NCBI GenBank assembly: GCA_022769285.1
Contig: JALEKD010000032.1
Span: 1-64,000 of the forward strand
Length of the DNA: 64,000 nucleotides
Origin: Prevotella sp.
GTDB lineage: Bacteria > Bacteroidota > Bacteroidia > Bacteroidales > Bacteroidaceae
Reading direction: 5' to 3'
Shown here: positions 18,283 through 28,969 of the stretch, piece after piece
Layout of the letters: every line of letters begins with the position of its first letter
How positions within the stretch are numbered: position 1 is the stretch's first letter
Position numbers and translations under genes: made by a program
Notes under the pieces: generated by a model
The model's database searches: none
Told to the model about the DNA's origin: nothing
What the model saw: only the letters and a program-made list of their open reading frames with translations

Positions 18283-21159
18283 TCACTGGGCCGCTACCTT
18301 AACCACCGGCTGTGCATTGACCTGTACCAGCACCATGCCCCGAGCCTGCACGGGGAGGCTCACATGGCTCAGTGCCTTGCCTTTCCAGTTTGCTATGATC
18401 TTACCGTCGACGGTACAGACACGTATAGCCTGAACGGCCTTGCCCGACACCGTGACATGGCCGCCCTGCAACTTCACCTCATAAGGAGAGGCCGCCACGG
18501 CATCTATGGCCGTGTCCTCGCCTACGGTAAAGTGTATGGGCGCTGATATCCGTTCGTCTCCCAGGGCTATATAGGCCGTGTAGGTGCCCGCCCCAGAGAG
18601 CTCTGCAAGGGTGCGGGCCGCCATGGTAGCTGTCTCACCCTCCTGGACGAATGTCTTCTTAGTCTTTCCGTCCTTGCCAACGAACACCAGGCAAGGCGTA
18701 TCCCAAGTGGGAAGATTGTAGCAGTAGAATGTACAGGTCTCATTGCTTCCGTAGGCCGCCTTGTCGCCCTCGACCACGGCCGGGCGACCCACTACAAAGT
18801 ACTGGCGGGGAAAGAAAGAGGTATAGTTGTTCATAAAGAAGTACTCCACGAAGTAATAGCCCGTCGGCGGAACGGTATTGATGGTGCCCGCCACATTGAG
18901 CGTCACGCTACCTGCGGGCTTCGTGACATTGGCCCACAGGTAACTGTACACGCCGCTGACGATGGGGTCGCCGGGGCCAGCCTGTCCCGTGTCGTACACG
19001 CCCACCCAGTCCTTAGAGAGAGCTGGGGCGTGGGCGAACGACACCACTATGGGCTCGCCCTCGTCGTACACCGTCTTGTCGAGGCTCATCTCGAAAGCCT
19101 GGTCGCTGTCATTGGTATTGGCGGTCACGATAAAGGGCACCCTGTCGGTGATGGTGGTGTAGCCCCCGTCCTGAAAGAGCACCACATAGTACTCATAGGC
19201 ATCCTTAATCTGAAACGTTACCGAGCCGCTGGCCGTCTTGGTGTTGGCCCACTTGACCGACGGGCTGCCCTTGCCCGGGTTCTTGTCGCGCTTGTAGATG
19301 CCCAGCCAGCCCGAGGCCGTGCTGGCATTGTCGAATGTGATGACGATGTCTTCGCCGGGGGCATAGATGCGCTTATCGGTCTTCACCATGGGCAGGGCGC
19401 TCTTGGCCGTAACCACAAACTCCTGTCCCTCTGAATAGTCGGACCAGTCAAGGTTCATGTTGCGGTTACGGCAGCGTACATAGTAGGTACCAGGCTCCAC
19501 CTCGCCGTCGCTGATAGACAGCGTGGTAACCTCGCCCGAGGGGTTGAGGTTCTTGGGGGTATAGTCGTCATTGGCCCCGTACATATCCTCGAAGGTCACC
19601 ACCCTGCTCAGCACCACATCGGTAAAGTCAGCGTCGCGGGCCACCTGATACTGAGCCGAGTGCAGACCCTGGGCAGCCGCAGCCTGACGGATGGCGATGG
19701 GGAACACAGTGCCATTGATGGCCTGGTCGATGGCGGGAGTAACGGGGCTGGCGATGTCACCTATCTTACGCGAAAAGTGGTCTACCAGCTCGTTGTCCAA
19801 GGCCAGTCGGCTGTTGCCCACCGAGTAGCACTCCACATCCATGGTCTTGCTCCCGGGGTCAAACTCTACTATCTGGTACGTCCACTGGTCCAGCGTCTTC
19901 TGTACTTCCTGCCTATTCAGGTTGTCGGGGGTAGTGCCCCAGAGCTGTTCATAGCCTTTGGCCGACGTACCTACGCCGCCGCCACCGATAATGTGGTACA
20001 CAGGCGCATTGGTCATCTGGCCACGGGCGTAGAGGTGGTGATGGCCGGCGTAGTCGAGTACAAACTTAGGCGAACGCTGCAGGATAGGCATCAGCTGGAG
20101 CAACATCCACGAAGAGTAGTCATTGCAGTACTGCTCGGCATAGAGCGGCCGGTGGTTTACGGCCATGATAAACTGTACCGAGGCATCCTTGTCGGCCGCC
20201 TGAACCACCTGGCGCGCCCACTCTTTCTGCGTAGGCCCCGTGCCGTCGGTATTTAGCACCATGATGAGCACCGACCCCGTCTGATAAGCATAGTAATTGG
20301 CCGTGCCGCTCTTGATGCCCTGATACTCTATGTCACCATAGCGATGATAGTGACCGTTGTAGAGCACCAGTTTGTCATCGCTCTTCAGCTCGTGGTTGCC
20401 CACAGCGGTGAGGATGGGCAGGCTACTCATCACCGAGCGCGACTTAAACAGGTGGGTCTGGTCGTACTGCTTCAGCTCGCCACGGTCCACCTGGTCGCCC
20501 ACGTTAACCAGCAGTCTGAAGTGCTCATTCATATCGGCCTGGCCCCACTTACGGTCGGCGGTGGCTTTGGCAGCCTTGAGCATCCACTCGTAGTCCGAAT
20601 GGTCGTTGCGTTGGTGGTCGCCTATGAGCAGCAGTCTCACCTTGCCCTTATCTCCGGGCTGCGGGGCAGTGGTGAAATGGTACACGCGCGACGTCACCCC
20701 GCAGCTCTCCACCTGATAGTAGTACGTGGTGGCCGCCTTGAGCCCGTCCACGTGGCACTCGTTCCAGTAGTAGTCGGTTGCCAGACTGGTGGCCGTGTTG
20801 TCCAGCACACGTGTCAGGGCATCGGGGCGCGTACCTATACGCACCCTGGAGCCCGTAGCGTCCGTGCTGGTCTTCCAGCATATATTAATAGAGGTGGGGG
20901 TGTTGATGAGCAGATAGGGAGCCGTCACCGTGCTGGCCCCGGCCGGGCTCACCGTGAGCCGCGTAGCCTCATAGGTTCCGTCGCCCTTGTCGGTGTAGAT
21001 AATATCGGGCTCGGTATACTCCTTGCCACCGATGGTGGCTGTAGCGCCCTGCACTATCTTGATCTCGCTGAACGACGATACCTTGCGCTGGGCCTTGGCG
21101 GGCATCATGCTGACTATCAGCAGAGCCGCCAGACATAGTCTTTGTGTTGTAGAAAACAT
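18283..21159 (-). CDS. Purple acid phosphatase-like metallophosphoesterase with fibronectin III-type domain
   Basis: LLIGDHQRNDHSDYEWML, NVGDQVDRGELKQYD, TAVGNHELKSDD, DYAGHHHLYARG; N-terminal ICWKTSTDATGSRVRIGT. Confidence 0.85.
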   Translation of the reverse strand: MFSTTQRLCLAALLIVSMMPAKAQRKVSSFSEIKIVQGATATIGGKEYTEPDIIYTDKGDGTYEATRLTVSPAGASTVTAPYLLINTPTSINICWKTSTDATGSRVRIGTRPDALTRVLDNTATSLATDYYWNECHVDGLKAATTYYYQVESCGVTSRVYHFTTAPQPGDKGKVRLLLIGDHQRNDHSDYEWMLKAAKATADRKWGQADMNEHFRLLVNVGDQVDRGELKQYDQTHLFKSRSVMSSLPILTAVGNHELKSDDKLVLYNGHYHRYGDIEYQGIKSGTANYYAYQTGSVLIMVLNTDGTGPTQKEWARQVVQAADKDASVQFIMAVNHRPLYAEQYCNDYSSWMLLQLMPILQRSPKFVLDYAGHHHLYARGQMTNAPVYHIIGGGGVGTSAKGYEQLWGTTPDNLNRQEVQKTLDQWTYQIVEFDPGSKTMDVECYSVGNSRLALDNELVDHFSRKIGDIASPVTPAIDQAINGTVFPIAIRQAAAAQGLHSAQYQVARDADFTDVVLSRVVTFEDMYGANDDYTPKNLNPSGEVTTLSISDGEVEPGTYYVRCRNRNMNLDWSDYSEGQEFVVTAKSALPMVKTDKRIYAPGEDIVITFDNASTASGWLGIYKRDKNPGKGSPSVKWANTKTASGSVTFQIKDAYEYYVVLFQDGGYTTITDRVPFIVTANTNDSDQAFEMSLDKTVYDEGEPIVVSFAHAPALSKDWVGVYDTGQAGPGDPIVSGVYSYLWANVTKPAGSVTLNVAGTINTVPPTGYYFVEYFFMNNYTSFFPRQYFVVGRPAVVEGDKAAYGSNETCTFYCYNLPTWDTPCLVFVGKDGKTKKTFVQEGETATMAARTLAELSGAGTYTAYIALGDERISAPIHFTVGEDTAIDAVAASPYEVKLQGGHVTVSGKAVQAIRVCTVDGKIIANWKGKALSHVSLPVQARGMVLVQVNAQPVVKVAAQ

Positions 21160-21384
21160 CTGTCTATAGCGTTTTAGTTATTAATAATCGGTCTATAAGT
21201 AGTTCCGCGCGCCGCTCCCGTCATTGCTGGTTCTGCCACGCACTCCACAAAATTACGACTTTTTGCCTATACTACCGCAATAAAAGTGTTAAATCTTCCC
21301 GCGGCCGCCCTAAGGGGCGAAAAGTAAAAGGCAAAAAGATAAAAGGGTAAAAAGAGCAGTCCGAGAGTCGCCCTTGCAAGACCT

Positions 21385-21490
21385 ATGACCATCGCGGGCG
21401 ATGAAAAGACCGATCTTTAGCTTTCTAAAGACGGTTCCCAGCACGCCAATGACGGTTCCTGGAAGCAGAACGACCGTTCCTATTATTCTG
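21385..21490 (-). repeat. Palindromic interspersed repeat family R, copy R3 (extra internal units)
   Basis: gatgaaaagaccgatctttagctttctaaagacggttcccagcacgccaatgacggttcctgg...gaacgaccgttcc. Confidence 0.7.
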
Positions 21491-21767
21491 CCTACTCCAC
21501 CACACCACACCCCAAGTACCATAATGACCATCTTCATGGAGGCCCACACACTATCGGCTTGCCCTACAGTAACTATGAATTTCACTGTATTCGGCGTAAA
21601 GGCGGCTGCTATTTCACCTACATACAAGTCAACACGTTTTGACATCAATAAGATGTCGAAAAGCACCTATCTGACTCTTTTTTGCGGTCAGTAGGATTGT
21701 TTAACGTTCGGAGGGGGGGGGTAACCTGATAGCTTTTAACTACATTTGCAGCACACTTTAATACATT

Positions 21768-22334
21768 TTGAATACCCCAGCAGAGGTAGTGGTCGATGGT
21801 GTCGACTTCACCAAAGCCACCAAGGGGTACAATGACCTGGAGATAAACCTCAAGAGCCGTCCTGTATCTGACAAGGTTACCATTAAGAACTGCAGGTTTG
21901 GCAAGGGAAATACAAATAACAGCATCTCTATCTTCGGCATGCCTGAGGGTGGTGTCATCAATATCGAAAACTGCGATTTTGTCCTGAGCGGCAAATCAGA
22001 AGCTGTACGCATCAGCAACAAGCTGGACTCTCACCAGTTTACTATCAATGTCAAGGATTGCAACTATAACTATCCCGATGGCTTCATTGGTCACAAGGAA
22101 TATATTGGTTTCTTCCTTTTTGAAGACTGTACCACCACCAAAGCCCCTGACACTGCCAAGCAGTTTAGCGGCTTAAAGATAAACTGTGACAATGTAACCT
22201 ATAATGGCACTAAAGTCCAGGAAGTAGGCGTGGGTACACGTACCGTAGGCAAGCAGTTCGCCTGCATGTGCTATGATAATGGAACTCTGTCCGTAACAGA
22301 CGAGAGCCACTTCCCCACGTTCACATTCAAATAA
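21768..22334 (+). CDS. Beta-helix-like hypothetical protein, probably 5'-truncated
   Basis: No signal peptide, TTG start; repeated VTIKNCRFGKGN / INIENCDFVLSGK strands; followed by a strong terminator. Confidence 0.45.
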   Translation: MNTPAEVVVDGVDFTKATKGYNDLEINLKSRPVSDKVTIKNCRFGKGNTNNSISIFGMPEGGVINIENCDFVLSGKSEAVRISNKLDSHQFTINVKDCNYNYPDGFIGHKEYIGFFLFEDCTTTKAPDTAKQFSGLKINCDNVTYNGTKVQEVGVGTRTVGKQFACMCYDNGTLSVTDESHFPTFTFK

Positions 22335-22389
22335 CCAATACGGCTACAGATGTGCTGACCAAAGCACATCCTGCGCTATAACAATCAAG

Positions 22390-22437
22390 GAATAGGAGAC
22401 TGACATCTTTGACAGATGTCTTCTCCTATTCTTTTTT
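22390..22437 (+). terminator. Intrinsic terminator
   Basis: GAATAGGAGA-c-TGACATCT...AGATGTC-t-TCTCCTATTC followed by TTTTTT. Confidence 0.85.
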
Positions 22438-22587
22438 ATATATTCCTTATTACCCCATTCCCTAAGGTCGTCCCTGTATCTCCTATTCATAAAATGGCAG
22501 GCACCTTGATTGTATATGGTAAAATATTTTGCCGTTTCCTTTGTATTGCGTTCTGTTTATGCTAACTTTGTAGCAAACTATATAGCT

Positions 22588-24849
22588 ATGAATCTTAAAA
22601 GAATATGGGCTACCGCGGCCCTGATGACGGCAACAGCCATCTCGGTATGGGCTGACAGACAGCCGGTAGACTACGTAGATCCCTTTATAGGCACCACCAA
22701 CTTCAGCGTATGCAACCCAGGGGCCATACGCCCTCACGGACTTATGTCTGTGGTGCCCTTTAACGTCATGGGCTCCGACCTGAATGTCTATGACAAGGAC
22801 GCGAGGTGGTGGTCGGCGCCATACGTCAAGGAGAATAAGTTCTTTACAGGCTTTGCGCACGTAACGCTTAGCGGCGTGGGCTGCCCGGAGATGGGCACGC
22901 TCCTGCTGATGCCCACGGCAGGTCCCTTAGAGGTAGACTACCACAAGTATGGCTCCGAGTACAGCGCCGAGACGGCCTCGCCAGGCTACTATGCCACCAC
23001 GCTTAACCGCTATGGCATACGCTGCGAGGTAACGGCCACCGAGCGCTCGTCGATAGAACGCTTTACATTTCCCAAGGGCCCTGCCCATCTGCTCATGAAC
23101 GTGGGCGACGGCCTAACCAATGAGGTGGGCGGCTCCATACGCCGCGTATCAGCCACCGAGATAGAGGGCATGCGCCTGTTGGGTACCTTCTGCTACAACC
23201 CGCAGGCTGTTTTCCCTCTGTACTTCGTGATGCGCGTAAGCAAAGCACCCCGCGAGGCCGGCTTCTGGAAGAAGCAGCCGCCTATGCAGGGCGTCGAGGC
23301 TCAGTGGGACCACGACAACGGAAAGTATAAGGTGTACCGCAACTACAGTCGCGAGCTGGCCGGCAACGAGATAGGCTACTACTTCAGCTACGATGCCCAG
23401 GAGGGCGAGCAGATAGAAGTCCAGGTGGGCGTGAGTTTCGTTTCCATCGCCAACGCACGCGAGAACCTGGACCACGAGCAGCAGGGCTTCCACTTTGACC
23501 GTGTGCGTGCCGATGCCCGCCAGCGCTGGGCCAGCACCCTGAACACCGTGACCGTCGAGGGGGGCACCGAGACTCAGCGCCGCGTGTTCTACACCGCTCT
23601 CTACCACAGCCAGATACACCCCACCATACTACAGGACGTCAACGGCCAGTACCCCGAGATGGAGAACGGTCGCATAGGCACCACCCAGGGCAACCGCTAC
23701 ACGGTCTTCTCGCTCTGGGACACCTACCGCAACCTGCACCAGTTGGAAACGCTACTCTACCCCGCCCAGCAGACCGACATGGTGCGCTCCATGATAGCTA
23801 TGTACCGCGAATGGGGATGGATGCCTAAGTGGGAACTCTTCGGCCGCGAGACGTGGACCATGGAGGGCGACCCCTCGATACCCGTCATCACCGACACGTG
23901 GCTCAAGGGGCTGCGCGACTTTGACATCCAGACAGCCTACGAGGCTTTCCGCCGCAGCGCCACCCTACCCGGCAAGGACAACAAGATGCGCCCCGACATA
24001 GACGACTACATCGCCAAGGGCTATGTGCCCCTCGGGGCCTACGCTCAGGACAACTCGGGCGACAACTCGGTGTCGCACGCCTTGGAATACTACGTGGCCG
24101 ACTATGCCTTGGGCAACCTGGCCACAGCCTTGGGTCACAAGGCCGATGCCAAGCTCTTCTACAAGCGCAGCCAGGGTTACCGCCATTACTATGACAAGGA
24201 GTACGGTGTGCTGCGCCCCCGCCATGCCGACGGCAGCTGGCTCAAACCCTTTAACCCTAACGACGGGGCCGACTTCTCTAACGCCCCGGGCTTCCACGAG
24301 GGCTCGGCGTGGAACTACACGTTCTACGTGCCCCACGATGTCCACGGCCTGGCGCGTCTCATGGGCGGCAGCAAGTCCTTTGTCAGCAAGCTGCAGCGTG
24401 TCTTTGACCAGGGGCTGTACGACCCAGCCAACGAGCCCGACATAGCTTACCCCTATCTGTTCTGCTACTTCCCTGGCGAGGAGTGGCGCACGCAGACAGA
24501 AGTGCATAGGCTGCTCGACAAGTATTACAAGCCCACTCCCGATGGCATACCGGGTAACGAGGACTGCGGCACCATGTCGGCCTGGGCCATATTCTCCATG
24601 ATGGGCCTGTACCCCGACTGCCCCGGCTCGCCCTATTACAGCCTTACTACACCTGTCTTTGACAAGGTGACCCTGCATCTGGACAAGCGCTACTACCCGC
24701 AGGGCGACCTGGTCATCGAGGCACGCCGCCAGCAGCCGGGCGACTATCTCATAGACCACATGACACTCGGCGGCAAGAAGCTGAGCCGCTACCGCATATC
24801 GCACAGCGACCTGCTCCGCGGCGGACACCTGATATACTACGTACGCTGA
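22588..24849 (+). CDS. GH92 family alpha-mannosidase
   Basis: VDYVDPFIGTTNFSVCNPGA, FSLWDTYRNLHQLETLLYP, EGSAWNYTFYVPHDVHGLARLMGG, GNEDCGTMSAWAIFSMMGLYPDCPGSPYY. TAACTTTG promoter just upstream. Confidence 0.93.
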   Translation: MNLKRIWATAALMTATAISVWADRQPVDYVDPFIGTTNFSVCNPGAIRPHGLMSVVPFNVMGSDLNVYDKDARWWSAPYVKENKFFTGFAHVTLSGVGCPEMGTLLLMPTAGPLEVDYHKYGSEYSAETASPGYYATTLNRYGIRCEVTATERSSIERFTFPKGPAHLLMNVGDGLTNEVGGSIRRVSATEIEGMRLLGTFCYNPQAVFPLYFVMRVSKAPREAGFWKKQPPMQGVEAQWDHDNGKYKVYRNYSRELAGNEIGYYFSYDAQEGEQIEVQVGVSFVSIANARENLDHEQQGFHFDRVRADARQRWASTLNTVTVEGGTETQRRVFYTALYHSQIHPTILQDVNGQYPEMENGRIGTTQGNRYTVFSLWDTYRNLHQLETLLYPAQQTDMVRSMIAMYREWGWMPKWELFGRETWTMEGDPSIPVITDTWLKGLRDFDIQTAYEAFRRSATLPGKDNKMRPDIDDYIAKGYVPLGAYAQDNSGDNSVSHALEYYVADYALGNLATALGHKADAKLFYKRSQGYRHYYDKEYGVLRPRHADGSWLKPFNPNDGADFSNAPGFHEGSAWNYTFYVPHDVHGLARLMGGSKSFVSKLQRVFDQGLYDPANEPDIAYPYLFCYFPGEEWRTQTEVHRLLDKYYKPTPDGIPGNEDCGTMSAWAIFSMMGLYPDCPGSPYYSLTTPVFDKVTLHLDKRYYPQGDLVIEARRQQPGDYLIDHMTLGGKKLSRYRISHSDLLRGGHLIYYVR

Positions 24850-24871
24850 CACAAACCCTATCATTATCATC

Positions 24872-27589
24872 ATGAACAAACCATTAACACTCATGGCCCT
24901 GGCAGCTCTGCTGGCGCTGGCACCCATCGGGGTGGCCCAGGAGGCGGGCGCGTCTACCAGAGCCGCTGCCAAGCCAAACCGGGCAACGGTAGCGGCCCCT
25001 CAGGTAGAGAGCCTTACCCATGCCGAGGGCATAGACTGCCCTGCCCCGCGTTTCAGCTGGCGTCTCCAGGCCACCGGGCGCAACGTGCGCCAGACCTCTT
25101 ACCGCATACGTGTGGCCACCTCGCCCTCGCTGCTCAGCCGGGGCCGTGCCGATATGTGGGACTCGGGCACCCAGACATCCGACCGATCGCTCTACATCAG
25201 CTATGCCGGCAAGCCCCTGGCCAGTGGCACACGCTACTACTGGCAGGTAGAGGTGGGCACCACGGTGGGCCGCTGCACCAGCGCTGTGAGCCACTGGCTC
25301 ACGGGCCTGATGAGCCCCGGCGAGTGGCAAGCCCAGTGGATAGGCGGCAGCTTTGGCTCCGACGTAGAGAACCCGGCCGACCGCCGTACCCGCGTCAATG
25401 CCCGCTACCTGCGCAAAGACTTCACCATCCCTGGCAACATCCGCCAGGCGGTGCTCTACATCAGTGGCCTGGGCCTGTACAAGGCTTACATCAACGGCCA
25501 CCAGCTGGGCACCCAGGTACTGGCCCCTGGGCCTACCAACTATGACCGCGAGGTGTTCTACAACACCTTTGACGTAACCCGCGAGCTGCGCCGTGGTGCC
25601 AATGCCATCGGCGTGGTCATAGGCAACGGCCGCTTCATGGCCATGCGCAGTCCCGGCATGCGTGGTTTCGGACTTCCGCGCCTGTTGGCACAACTCGTGG
25701 TAACCACCACCGACGGCCGCCGGATGGTAGTGGGTACCGACACCACGTGGCAGATGATGGCCGACGGCCCCATACAGACCAACAACGAGTTTGACGGCGA
25801 GGTGTACAACGCCCGCAAGGCCATGGACGGATGGGGCAAGGCCGGTTACCAGGCCCGGGGCTGGCGACAGGCCGAGATAGTGAAGCGCCCGGCACCCATC
25901 GTGCGTGCCCAGCTTAACCCCAACATCCACGTCATGGACAGCGTGCGCCCCCGCTCCATCTACCGCACCTCCGACGGGCGCTACATCATGGATATGGGCC
26001 AGAACATGGTGGGCTGGCTGCGCATACGACTACACGGCAACGAGGGCGACACCCTGCGGCTGCGCTTCGCTGAGCGCCTCAAGGACCGCGACTCACTCTT
26101 CATGCTCAATCTGCGTACAGCGCTGGTAACCGACACCTATATAGCCGACCACCGACCGGCCGTGTGGGAACCCTCGTTTACCTATCACGGTTTCAGATAC
26201 GTCGAGCTGAGCGGTTTCAGCCATCAGCCCCGACTGGAAGACATCCAGGGCCAGGTGGTCTATGACCAGATGGCTACCACAGGCTCCTTCGAGTGCTCTA
26301 ACCCGGTGCTCAACGACATCTTCCACTGTGCTTACTGGGGCATCAGGGGCAACTACCGCGGCATACCTACCGACTGCCCTCAGCGCGATGAGCGCCTGGG
26401 CTGGTTAGGCGACCACGCCACCAACTCTCTTGGTGCCAGCTACATCTACGACGCTCACCTGCTCTACGCTAAGTGGGTGCGCGACATTGCCCTTACTCAG
26501 CGCGCCGACAGCGTGGTGTGCGACATAGCCCCGCGCTACTGGAGCGTGTACGGCGACAACGTTACCTGGCCCATGGCTTGGTACACCGTGGCTGGCATGC
26601 TCTACGACCAGTACGGCGACGAGCGCCCCATCACCGAGAACTACGAGGGCATGAAGCGCTTCATGCTCCACATCCGTAACCGCTACTGCAGCGACGGCAT
26701 CATTACCCGCGACGTGTACGGCGACTGGTGTCTGCCGCCCGAGAGTCCTGAACTGATACACTCCAAGGACTCGACACGCATCACGCGGGGGCCGCTGCTG
26801 GCCACGGCAGCCTATTACCGACTGTGCCGACTGATGGAGCGGTTTGCCACCATCAGCGCCCATACGGTCGACGAGGCCCTGTGGCGGCAGCTGGCCGATG
26901 ACACGCGCGCCGCCTTTAACCGCCACTTCCTGCAGACCGCCGAAGGCTACTACGACAATAATACGGTGACGGCCAACATACTGGCCCTGCGCTGGGGACT
27001 GGTTCCCGACGACCAGGTGAGCCGCGTGTTCGGTCACGTGGTAACCAAGATGACGGCCCAGAACCCGCCCCATATCTCGACAGGCGTACTGGGCACACAG
27101 GAGATAATGCGTGGACTGACAGACTATGGCCGGGGCGACATAGCGTACCAGATAGCTACCAACACGACCTATCCCAGCTGGGGATTCATGGTGGCCCACG
27201 GAGCCACCACCATCTGGGAACTGTGGAACGGTGACACGGCCAACCCCCGCATGAACTCGGGCAACCACATCATGCTCTTAGGCGACCTTATCATCTGGTA
27301 CTACCAGTACCTGGCAGGCATACGCCAGGCTGCCGACAGCCAGGCCTACCGCCACATCGTACTGCGGCCGTATGTGGCAGATGGGCTCACCCACGTCAAC
27401 GCCTCGTACCGCTCGCCTTACGGCGACATCGTGAGCCGCTGGCGCATTGAGGGCGGCCGGTTCCACTGGCAGTTTACCATCCCGGCCAACACCACGGCCG
27501 AAGTGTACGTACCCCAGGCCGACGGCAGCTACCACCAGGCCCACTACGGCTCGGGCACCTACGAGGTGAGCGCCCCGGCTCGCCAATGA
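24872..27589 (+). CDS. GH78 alpha-L-rhamnosidase
   Basis: FSWRLQATGRNVRQTSYRI, EWQAQWIGG, NYRGIPTDCPQRDERLGWLGD, TTIWELWNGD. Confidence 0.93.
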   Translation: MNKPLTLMALAALLALAPIGVAQEAGASTRAAAKPNRATVAAPQVESLTHAEGIDCPAPRFSWRLQATGRNVRQTSYRIRVATSPSLLSRGRADMWDSGTQTSDRSLYISYAGKPLASGTRYYWQVEVGTTVGRCTSAVSHWLTGLMSPGEWQAQWIGGSFGSDVENPADRRTRVNARYLRKDFTIPGNIRQAVLYISGLGLYKAYINGHQLGTQVLAPGPTNYDREVFYNTFDVTRELRRGANAIGVVIGNGRFMAMRSPGMRGFGLPRLLAQLVVTTTDGRRMVVGTDTTWQMMADGPIQTNNEFDGEVYNARKAMDGWGKAGYQARGWRQAEIVKRPAPIVRAQLNPNIHVMDSVRPRSIYRTSDGRYIMDMGQNMVGWLRIRLHGNEGDTLRLRFAERLKDRDSLFMLNLRTALVTDTYIADHRPAVWEPSFTYHGFRYVELSGFSHQPRLEDIQGQVVYDQMATTGSFECSNPVLNDIFHCAYWGIRGNYRGIPTDCPQRDERLGWLGDHATNSLGASYIYDAHLLYAKWVRDIALTQRADSVVCDIAPRYWSVYGDNVTWPMAWYTVAGMLYDQYGDERPITENYEGMKRFMLHIRNRYCSDGIITRDVYGDWCLPPESPELIHSKDSTRITRGPLLATAAYYRLCRLMERFATISAHTVDEALWRQLADDTRAAFNRHFLQTAEGYYDNNTVTANILALRWGLVPDDQVSRVFGHVVTKMTAQNPPHISTGVLGTQEIMRGLTDYGRGDIAYQIATNTTYPSWGFMVAHGATTIWELWNGDTANPRMNSGNHIMLLGDLIIWYYQYLAGIRQAADSQAYRHIVLRPYVADGLTHVNASYRSPYGDIVSRWRIEGGRFHWQFTIPANTTAEVYVPQADGSYHQAHYGSGTYEVSAPARQ

Positions 27590-27720
27590 GTGCTCCGGTC
27601 TGACCGTAAGCATCGCCCCACCTACAGCATCGTCCTTGCCACCAGCCCGCGTGGCAAGGACAATTTTTGATAGGTCCACTGGCCCTATTACCGAATTTTC
27701 TGGATAATTTTGCACTTGTT

Positions 27721-28968
27721 ATGAATAACTTACGCATCATAGAACGCATCAAGGGCACCCCTGTGCCCAAGGCCGGGACGGCATACGCCATCCTGTTTAC
27801 CATGGGCCTGTGCCATCTGCTCAACGATATGATACAGTCGGTCATCCCGGCCATGTACCCCATGCTCAAGACCGACTTCGGACTTACCTTTGCCCAGATA
27901 GGCATCATCACCCTGGTGTTCCAGCTTACCTCCTCGGTGTTCCAGCCCTTTGTAGGGCGTTATGCCGACCGCCGGCCACAGCCCTACTCGCTGTCGGTGG
28001 GCATGTGCTTCACATTAGCGGGCCTGCTGTGGCTGTCGCTGGCCCAGCACTTCTGGTCCATCCTGCTGTCGGTATCGTTAGTAGGTGCCGGCTCATCGGT
28101 GTTTCATCCCGAGGCGTCGCGCGTGGCGCAGATAGCGTCGGGCGGCCGCAAGAGCCTGGCCCAGTCTATCTTCCAGGTGGGTGGCAATGGCGGCAGCGCC
28201 ATAGGCCCGCTGCTGACCGCGCTGGTCATCCTGCCCCTGGGGCAGCACGCCGTGGCGCTCTTTGCCGTGGTGGCACTGATAGCCTCGCTCATCCTGGTGC
28301 GCGTGGGCTGCTGGTACAGCGCCATGTTGGCCTGCTTCGGCCGACTGGGCCGCGCGGCTCAGCACGCCACGGTCAGCCTGTCGCGCCGAGCCACCTACCG
28401 GGCACTGGCCATCCTGGTGCTGATGCTCTTCAGCAAGTATTTCTTCACCGCGTGTATGACCAGCTACTTCACCTTTTACCTGATAGACCGGTTTGGGGTG
28501 AGCGTGCAGCAGGCGCAGCTCTGCCTGTTCGGGTTCTTAGCTGCCTTTGCCGCGGGAACCCTCATCGGCGGTTTCTTAGGCGACCGCTACGGGCGCAAGT
28601 ACATCATCCTGTTCTCCATCTTCGGCGCGGCACCCTTTACATTAGCCATGCCGTACATGGGGTTAGCGGGCACCATCTGCATGGCCATCATCAGCGGCCT
28701 GGTCATAGCCTCGGCCTTCTCGGCCATCATCGTTTACGCCACCGACTTGATGCCCGACAAGGTAGGCATGGTCTCGGGCGTGTTCTTCGGCCTCATGTTC
28801 GGTCTGGGAGGCATTGGCTCCGCTTTCTTTGGCTGGTTGGCCGACCTCACCAGCATCACATACATCTTCCACATCAGCACCCTGCTACCCCTGTTGGGCA
28901 TTATCGCTGTATTCCTGCCCAATATCAAGCCGGGAGAGGCTTTGAAAGGTGAAAAGGCAAAAGGGTAA
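27721..28968 (+). CDS. MFS transporter, fosmidomycin-resistance-protein (Fsr)-like
   Basis: 12-TM-like; LCHLLNDMIQSVIPAMYPMLKTDFGLTFAQIGIITL, GNGGSAIGPLL, GFLGDRYGRKYII. C-terminal KGEKAKG* encoded by an A-rich repeat. Confidence 0.87.
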   Translation: MNNLRIIERIKGTPVPKAGTAYAILFTMGLCHLLNDMIQSVIPAMYPMLKTDFGLTFAQIGIITLVFQLTSSVFQPFVGRYADRRPQPYSLSVGMCFTLAGLLWLSLAQHFWSILLSVSLVGAGSSVFHPEASRVAQIASGGRKSLAQSIFQVGGNGGSAIGPLLTALVILPLGQHAVALFAVVALIASLILVRVGCWYSAMLACFGRLGRAAQHATVSLSRRATYRALAILVLMLFSKYFFTACMTSYFTFYLIDRFGVSVQQAQLCLFGFLAAFAAGTLIGGFLGDRYGRKYIILFSIFGAAPFTLAMPYMGLAGTICMAIISGLVIASAFSAIIVYATDLMPDKVGMVSGVFFGLMFGLGGIGSAFFGWLADLTSITYIFHISTLLPLLGIIAVFLPNIKPGEALKGEKAKG

Positions 28969-28969
28969 A

